From positions 186,001 to 250,000 of the forward strand of contig CALXHQ010000002.1 of the NCBI GenBank assembly GCA_944388145.1: a DNA stretch of 64,000 nt. The letters are read 5' to 3'. Source of the stretch: an uncultured Gemmiger sp. (GTDB taxonomy: Bacteria > Bacillota > Clostridia > Oscillospirales > Ruminococcaceae). Below the pieces are notes generated by a model. It had not been told where the DNA came from and made no database searches. It worked only from the letters and a program-made list of their open reading frames with translations. Shown here in pieces: positions 59,091 to 64,000 of the stretch. Position 1 is the first letter of the stretch; each line of letters starts with the position of its first letter. A program made the position numbers and the translations under genes.

Positions 59091-61430
59091 TCAGCCGTTA
59101 TTGAACTGTTCCACCTGCTGCTGTTGCTGTTCCGAAAGCCCCGTGCCATACACCTGAATGTAGTTGAGCTCCGGCAGCTCCAGCAGAGCGCCGATGTCGG
59201 TCAGCTGTTCACAGCTGCCCAGATTGATATACTGGAGCTTGCGGCAGTTTGCCAGCGGCGAAGCATCCGCAATGCCGCAGTTCGACAAATCCACAGTCCG
59301 CAGCTCCGTCAAGGCAGAAATCCCGCTGATATCGGTGAGCGCCGTTGAGGATACGCTCAGATTTTGCAGGGACGCGCAGCGCCACAGGCCATTCCAGCTG
59401 TCCACCGACGGGATGTTGAGCAGGTAGACGCTTTGCAGGTCCGGCAGCGCAGCCAAAGCGTCCAGGCCGGTCAGCGAGGCGTTGCTCACCTGCAGCATGG
59501 TCAGGCTGGTGGCAGCCAGCGGGCTCAGGTCCACCGTGGCACCCTCACCGCCGGGGGTGTAGGTCAAGTCCGTCAGGGTGGCAGCCAGCTGCAGGGATTC
59601 CATGCGGCCGCCGTTCACGGAGAGGGAATCGCTCACATGGCCGGCATTTTTCAGCACCGCATCCTCAGGGGCATCCAGCACAAGCCGCTCCACCGTGCCG
59701 TTGATGACCACCTGTTTCAGCTTGTCGCATCCATCGACCGACAGCCAGGACAAATCGCCGTTAACGGTCAGTGTTTCCAGCGCACTGCAATTGTTCACCG
59801 ACAGGCTGCCGAGGGAGGCATCCACCGTCAGTTCCTTCACCGATTGATTGTCGGCGAAGGTGCCGTCTGCCACCCGGGTCACATTGGCGGACAGGGTATA
59901 CTGTTCCGGCATGCCGCCGGAACAAAAAGCCAGCACGGTTGCGCCGCCATCGGTGGTCAGCACGCCGTCCTGCAGGCGGAAGTCCAGCGCGCTCTCGTTG
60001 TTCAGCACCTGCAGCGACCGCATCCCCGCAAAGGCGGTGGAGTCGATGCTGGTCACACTGTCGGGGATCGTCAGCGTCTGCAGGTTGGCGTTGTCCGCAA
60101 AGGCGTCGGCCCCAATGGCGGTCACCCCATCCGGCACCGTGTACTCGTTCGCCCGGGCATCGATGGGATAACCGATCAGCGTTGTGCCGCCGGCATCAAA
60201 CAGCACGCCATCCCGGGAGCTGTAAGAGGGGTTGCCCGCCTCCACCGTGACCTGCTGCAGGGCCGGGCAGCCCGCCAGGGGGTTATTGCTCTGGAAATAG
60301 TCCAGGCTGGTCATGCTGGCCGGCAGATACAGGCTGTCAAAGTAGGCACCCATATCCCAATCGATGGCGGTGGGGGTATAGGTGGTGCCGTTTGCCCGCA
60401 GTGTGTCGGGGATGTGGTAGTCGCCCGATCCATACAGCGACTCCCATCCGATCTGCAGTGACACTGCCGTGCCCGGCTGCGCGGTTTCAGGGGTGGACGT
60501 CTCTTCCGGCAGCAGCAGGATGGGGGTGCCGTTCTCGTCCACCGGGCCGCTGACCTCCACACTGCTGCCGGCGGAATGTTCCAGCGCGCCGGCAGAAAGC
60601 GGTTGTCCCTGCGCGGCGCCCTGGACCTGAAGGGTGGGCAGCACCTTCAGCAGATCGCCGCTTTCGATGGCGTATTTTCGGTTTTGCAGCCGCAGGTTCC
60701 CCTCCGGGATGCAGTAATTGCGGGAAGTGGCGGTGTCGTAGTAGATTTCCGGCTCCATCACCAGCACAAAGCAGCGGGAAATGCGGCTGCCGTTCACGGC
60801 GGTGACCAACGCCTCACCGGGCAGGCTGCCGCAGGTCACCAGGCCGTTGTCATCCACCTGGGCCACCGCGGTGTTGTCGCTGGACCAGGTCCAGTCGTTC
60901 CCGCCGTCGCCCGGCACCAGCTGCACCTGTTTTTCCCAGTCGGAATCGGTATAGCGAACCAAAACGTCATAGTTGGCGGCCACGTCCGTCAGGGTTGCCT
61001 CCGCCGGTTCCTCCTGGGGCTGTTCCGCCCAGGTTTCAGGCAGGGTGTCCGGCAGGCCGGCACCGCTGTCGGCGGGCAGGGGGTCCGGCGTGCCGCCGGC
61101 CTCAATGGTTTCCATCAGCTGGATCAGCCGCCGGCTGCCCGTCCGCCGGATGGCGCTGTCCAGCTTTCTCAGCGTGGTCTTGCGGTCGGTGGTCGCCAGA
61201 TCGATGCGGGCTTCCAGCTCATAGGCCGGCACATACCCCGGCGCGATGGTCTGGATGTTGTCCAGCACACTCCGGGCGGTGGCGTAGTCCTGTTCCTCCA
61301 CTGCCTGGCTGGCCGCAGCATACAGCCGGGCGGCCTTGCTGCCGGTTCCCGCATCCAAAAGCACCACCGCCAATGTCACCACCGCCGGCAGCACAGCGAT
61401 CAGGACAGAGGGCGAAAGTTTCCGTTTCAT
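59091..61430 (-). CDS. Surface protein with Ig-like domain and BspA/LRR repeats
   Basis: 779 residues. One N-terminal helix (SVLIAVLPAVVTLAVVLLDA) anchors it. A short helical repeat region at about 30-95 resembles TPR (YAAASQAVEEQDYATARSVL), followed by a Big2-like Ig domain at about 165-225 (WTWSSDNTAVAQVDDNGLVT). From about 370 to the end come BspA-type and other leucine-rich repeats (DGVTAIGADAFADNANLQTL; TALTDISGISALTELRTVDL). Such proteins mediate adhesion or binding at the surface. The start overlaps the preceding gene stop by 4 bp, so the two are co-translated. No sortase signal at the C-terminus. Confidence 0.85.
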   Translation of the reverse strand: MKRKLSPSVLIAVLPAVVTLAVVLLDAGTGSKAARLYAAASQAVEEQDYATARSVLDNIQTIAPGYVPAYELEARIDLATTDRKTTLRKLDSAIRRTGSRRLIQLMETIEAGGTPDPLPADSGAGLPDTLPETWAEQPQEEPAEATLTDVAANYDVLVRYTDSDWEKQVQLVPGDGGNDWTWSSDNTAVAQVDDNGLVTCGSLPGEALVTAVNGSRISRCFVLVMEPEIYYDTATSRNYCIPEGNLRLQNRKYAIESGDLLKVLPTLQVQGAAQGQPLSAGALEHSAGSSVEVSGPVDENGTPILLLPEETSTPETAQPGTAVSLQIGWESLYGSGDYHIPDTLRANGTTYTPTAIDWDMGAYFDSLYLPASMTSLDYFQSNNPLAGCPALQQVTVEAGNPSYSSRDGVLFDAGGTTLIGYPIDARANEYTVPDGVTAIGADAFADNANLQTLTIPDSVTSIDSTAFAGMRSLQVLNNESALDFRLQDGVLTTDGGATVLAFCSGGMPEQYTLSANVTRVADGTFADNQSVKELTVDASLGSLSVNNCSALETLTVNGDLSWLSVDGCDKLKQVVINGTVERLVLDAPEDAVLKNAGHVSDSLSVNGGRMESLQLAATLTDLTYTPGGEGATVDLSPLAATSLTMLQVSNASLTGLDALAALPDLQSVYLLNIPSVDSWNGLWRCASLQNLSVSSTALTDISGISALTELRTVDLSNCGIADASPLANCRKLQYINLGSCEQLTDIGALLELPELNYIQVYGTGLSEQQQQQVEQFNNG

Positions 61431-61969
61431 TGTTTCGGCGCCCCTTCCGTCTTATGGGCCGGGTCCTGCGGGGCCGGGTGTACCGGCTGCACCGGCTGCA
61501 CCGGATGCACCGGCTGGATGGGCTGCACCGGGTGTACCGGCTGGGCAGGCTGTACCGGCTGGGCAGGAGCGTTGAACCCCGGTGCGGCAAAACCGGCAGG
61601 CTGGTTTCCGGCGCCGCCCAGCACGGCATGGGCGCCCAGCAAAGCCAGCACGCCAAAGATCAGCAGCACCACGTCCGGCAGCAGGACCAGCAGTGAGTTG
61701 AGGGCGTAGGGCATGTGCAGGTATCCGTCGGCGACAAAGTTATTCAGCAGCGAAACCAGCTCGTTGATAACCGTATAGATGCTGGTAATCCCCCAGGAGA
61801 TCCCCAGCACCACCATGGCCTGGGTGATGGTGGCCTTGAGGGCGGCGCGGTCCTCGGCCAGGATGGCGTAGGCGATCAGCGCAATGGGGATCAGCGGGTT
61901 GATGATGGCGCCGAAATAGATCAGTGCCGCAAAGATGGAGACCGGCAGGCCGATGTTCAGTTTTTTCAT
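61427..61969 (-). CDS. Membrane protein with a Pro-Val-Gln/His repeat tail
   Basis: 180 residues. Four predicted helices in 1-125 (IGLPVSIFAALIYFGAIINP; LVLLPDVVLLIFGVLALLGA), then a tail of about 40 residues made of PVQP/PVHP units, a flexible spacer. ATG at 61969 has GGGAGG 9 nt upstream; an earlier ATG at 62008 is less well placed. It is coupled to the LRR protein gene. The front part resembles small DUF4870-like membrane proteins, but this is uncertain. Confidence 0.75.
   Translation of the reverse strand: MKKLNIGLPVSIFAALIYFGAIINPLIPIALIAYAILAEDRAALKATITQAMVVLGISWGITSIYTVINELVSLLNNFVADGYLHMPYALNSLLVLLPDVVLLIFGVLALLGAHAVLGGAGNQPAGFAAPGFNAPAQPVQPAQPVHPVQPIQPVHPVQPVQPVHPAPQDPAHKTEGAPKQ
61476..61567. 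repeat. In-frame tandem repeat encoding PVQP/PVHP units
   Basis: Imperfect 9- to 18-bp tandem units of the form GGCTGCACC/GGTGTACC repeated about nine times in the coding region of the 61427-61969 gene. Copy number may vary between strains by slippage, changing tail length without breaking the frame. Confidence 0.7.
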
Positions 61970-62008
61970 GACAAGTTTCCTCCCTGATAGCTTGGTTTGA
62001 TCGGACAT

Positions 62009-62168
62009 GGGATGTATCTGGCCAATCCCAAGTGCTGAACCGTTCGCCGAAAAGTGCGGGTGCCCGACGCGAAACCGCGGCAATATCCGTTGTATTGCCG
62101 GGTCCGCAGCGCGGCGGGCACCGCCTTCCCCGCGGGATGGAACAGTACCAAGGATTGCTCAGACACCT
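62009..62168. repeat. Family A element, complete copy
   Basis: 160 bp, left end GATGTATCTGGCCAATCC (62011-62028), right end GGATTGCTCAGACACC (62152-62167), approximately complementary. Interior landmarks CCAAGTGCTG, GTTCGCCG, CGCGAAACCGC, hairpin GCAATATCCGTTGTATTGC (62080-62098) and GCGGCGGGCACCGC align with the 47942-48103 copy. It lies between the O-antigen-ligase-like gene and the downstream membrane-protein gene. Confidence 0.65.
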
Positions 62169-62231
62169 TCCGGGACGGGGCAGGCGCCGCGGGTCCGGCA
62201 CCTTTCCCGGAAAGCCGCCGGCAGCCCGGGA

Positions 62232-63878
62232 TTACCCCGGGGTGCGGGCAGCCTGTTCCAAAATTCGGATCTGAAGCCGGAGGGTTTGCGGCACCTCCAG
62301 CTCCGGCTGGTCACGGATCATCCGGCCCAGTGTGCTGGTGGCCTCCAGCGTCTGGTCCATATAGTCCAGCGTCCAGCCCATGGCCCGGGCAGCGGCGGCA
62401 GGGTCCCAGCCGTCCTGCCAGGCGGCGGTGAGATGTGCCAGCGCCGTATCATAGGCCTGCTGGCTGTACCGCTGCAATACGACTGTCTGCCGCAGCGCCA
62501 CCGCCATGGTATCGTACTCTCTGCGGTCGGCCGCCTGCTCCGCCAGGATGGACCAGGCCGCCGGCTGAAACGCGTTTCGATCCAGAATATCCCCGGCCTG
62601 CTTGGCGGCCTGATCCAGGTCGGTGCCGGCCAGCATTTGTTCCACCGCAATCTCGGTGTCGGTGGGGTCCAGCCGGGCCGCCAGGTCAAACCGTCCGGCA
62701 GCCCCGGCCAGATCGGCAGCGCCGGTGGGCAGCACCAGCAAGGCCAGCGCAGCCGCCGCCAGCCCCGGCGCCCGGCAGCGCACCGCCCGGCCGGTGTTTT
62801 CAGCCGGTGCCAGCGCCAGCAGCGCCGCCAGCACCATTGCCTGAAAGGCAAAGTCTGCATCGGCGCAGGCGTGCAGGCAAAGGATTCCTGCGGCGGCAGG
62901 GGCGCAGGCCCCCCGGTGCAGCCGACCCGCCGTCCACAGCAAAAGAGCCAGAGCTGCGGGCAGGCCGTAGTCCAGCGCCGCCTGCAGCAGCGCGCTGTGC
63001 ACAAACCGAACGTGATAAACGCCTGTCTGCACCATGCCCTGCAGGTAAAGCCATCCCAATCGGCCCACCCCCAGCGGATGCTGCGCCAACAATCGCAGTC
63101 CGTCCTGCCAGTAGAGCAGCCGTCCCCAAAGGGTGCTGTAACTTTCCGGGTCGGCCAGGCGGGCCAGGCTGCCGCCCATCCCGGCGGCCACTCCTCCGGC
63201 CAGCAGTGCCGTCAGCAGCAGCACACCACACCGGGCACTGACCCGGCGGTGGATCCCTTGCCAGGCAATCCACAGCCCAAACACCAACAGTGCCCCCCGG
63301 CTGCCGCTGGCCGCCAGGCCCGCCAGCAGGAGTCCCCACCGGACCAGATCCCGCGCCCGCCGGACGCCGGTGCCCAGCACCGCCAGACCGGCCGCAGCAA
63401 AGGCGCCAAAGGCGTTTGCATACTGGAAACCTCCGGCCATGCGGCCGTTTTCCCACCACAGCGTCCGGGCCGGCGCCCAGGCCAGCCCTGCCAGGCTGAC
63501 CAGTACCATCGCACAGCCCATCCAGGGCAGCAGTTCCAGCAGCGCCCGTCGCTCCCGGGGCGTCCACTGGGCCAGCAGCAGCACAAAGAGGAAGCATCCC
63601 AACAGCCACAGGCAGCCCTCCCACCCGGCGCCGGCATCCACCCCGAACAGCAGGTTCCATATCCCGCCGGCTGCCAGGATGGCTCCCGCGGCCAGCGTGG
63701 CAGTATCCGGCAGGAAAAGCCGCCTGCCGCGCCACACCTGCCAGGCCAGCAGCCCGCCGTGGAGCAGGCAGGCCAGGCACCACTGGCGGTCAAAGTACAG
63801 CCCGCCCAAAAACGGCAGCAGGAAAAAGACCGGGCGGTACAGCCGGCTGGGCGTCAGCCGCTCAGGCAGCTTCCGCAT
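62232..63878 (-). CDS. O-antigen ligase/polymerase-like membrane protein with C-terminal helical repeats
   Basis: 548 residues, about 12 membrane helices to residue 400. The Wzy/WaaL-type loop region is around STLWGRLLYWQDGLRLLAQH followed by PLGVGRLG. GLLLAGLAASGSRGALLVFG matches the conserved SGSRG segment of the family. The last 130 residues are soluble and helical, TPR-like (DLDQAAKQAGDILDRNAFQP), as in Wzy_C proteins. It would polymerise or ligate a lipid-linked glycan outside the membrane. ATG at 63878 overlaps the upstream gene by 17 bp. Confidence 0.85.
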   Translation of the reverse strand: MRKLPERLTPSRLYRPVFFLLPFLGGLYFDRQWCLACLLHGGLLAWQVWRGRRLFLPDTATLAAGAILAAGGIWNLLFGVDAGAGWEGCLWLLGCFLFVLLLAQWTPRERRALLELLPWMGCAMVLVSLAGLAWAPARTLWWENGRMAGGFQYANAFGAFAAAGLAVLGTGVRRARDLVRWGLLLAGLAASGSRGALLVFGLWIAWQGIHRRVSARCGVLLLTALLAGGVAAGMGGSLARLADPESYSTLWGRLLYWQDGLRLLAQHPLGVGRLGWLYLQGMVQTGVYHVRFVHSALLQAALDYGLPAALALLLWTAGRLHRGACAPAAAGILCLHACADADFAFQAMVLAALLALAPAENTGRAVRCRAPGLAAAALALLVLPTGAADLAGAAGRFDLAARLDPTDTEIAVEQMLAGTDLDQAAKQAGDILDRNAFQPAAWSILAEQAADRREYDTMAVALRQTVVLQRYSQQAYDTALAHLTAAWQDGWDPAAAARAMGWTLDYMDQTLEATSTLGRMIRDQPELEVPQTLRLQIRILEQAARTPG

Positions 63879-64000
63879 AGCCGGCAATCCCGTTCAGGGC
63901 CTCCGGGTCGGTTGCCACCAGCACATTGCCGCCGCCGTTGTCCGCAGCGATGGCCAGGCCGTTTTCCTCCCGCAGGATCTGCCAGCGGCCGGCATCAAAG
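63862..64000 (-). CDS. C-terminal end of an unidentified protein (runs off the window)
   Basis: The frame is open from the right edge to TGA at 63862-63864, giving the last 45 residues, FDAGRWQILREENGLAIAAD and on to a stop after GYAEAA. It overlaps the O-antigen-ligase-like gene by 17 bp, so both belong to one transcript. Too little is present to name it. Confidence 0.65.
   Translation of the reverse strand, partial: FDAGRWQILREENGLAIAADNGGGNVLVATDPEALNGIAGYAEAA

Noticed and set aside
53661-59104. Very long open frames on the plus strand (53661-56528 and 56591-59104)
   Set aside because: They lie opposite well-supported genes (MBOAT, amidohydrolase, DUF1848, amidotransferase); their translations are Gln/His/Gly/Ala-rich with no domain, as expected for antisense frames in GC-rich DNA.
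61476-61567. CRISPR-like array
   Set aside because: The units are adjacent, short and imperfect, with no unique spacers; they are in frame and encode a Pro-rich tail.

Overview
ORGANISM. The window is GC-rich (low-to-mid 60s percent by eye), yet its gene content is that of a Gram-positive Clostridia member: an IspH-ribosomal protein S1 fusion behind cmk and plsC, YqhQ, RecX, AgrC/LytTR signalling, many lipoproteins with a Cys lipobox, and strong AGGAGG ribosome binding sites. High GC with this content suggests a gut Oscillospiraceae/Ruminococcaceae bacterium such as Faecalibacterium, Gemmiger or Subdoligranulum. The family is a reasonable inference; the genus is a guess. Almost everything from 10.4 kb to the right end is on the minus strand. 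LAYOUT. 1-1.25 kb: two phage terminase genes running off the left edge. 1.5-4.4 kb: a metal-efflux locus (ArsR-type repressor, divergent promoter with a perfect palindromic operator, stand-alone HMA protein, P1B ATPase). 4.5-6.1 kb: a monovalent cation/proton antiporter with a one-base frameshift near its 3' end. 6.2-7.5 kb: WG-repeat/SH3 lipoprotein. 7.8-10.2 kb: a LytTR regulator, a GHKL kinase and a short membrane protein that carries only the histidine-acceptor helix. 10.4-16 kb: an OmpR-type two-component system co-transcribed with secreted proteins, with a tandem 11-bp repeat at its promoter. 16.2-18.5 kb: a lipoprotein, then a peroxide-defence pair (Bcp, YaaA). 18.6-20.9 kb: ManC and GDP-fucose synthase. 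21-30.5 kb: housekeeping genes (recA-recX-rimO-pgsA, prmC, yqhQ) and a second OmpR-type two-component system with a lipoprotein. 30.7-37.6 kb: ZIP transporter, lipoprotein, deoC with a tiny coupled membrane protein, gtrA, then cmk-plsC-ispH/rpsA. 38-64 kb: a large surface-glycan region holding glycosyltransferases, two flavoproteins, an epimerase, a TIM-barrel isomerase, HisH/HisF paralogues, two PP-loop sugar amidotransferases, an MBOAT/SGNH acylation pair, an O-antigen-ligase-like protein and an LRR/BspA surface protein. HOW THE PARTS FIT. HisH, HisF and the WbpG-like amidotransferases would supply ammonia and convert an N-acetyl sugar to an amidino sugar. The glycosyltransferases, GtrA and the O-acylation pair would assemble and decorate a surface polymer. 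The two-component systems and their lipoproteins look like envelope sensing modules. INTERGENIC STRUCTURE. Two dispersed repeat families are visible. One is an approximately 160-bp element with terminal inverted repeats (30.6, 47.9 and 62.0 kb). The other is an approximately 180-nt element of four hairpins, present as an inverted pair at 37.9-38.3 kb plus a partial copy at 41.5 kb; its stems differ between copies by compensatory changes, as expected of a structured RNA or structured mobile repeat. No tRNA, rRNA or CRISPR array was seen.
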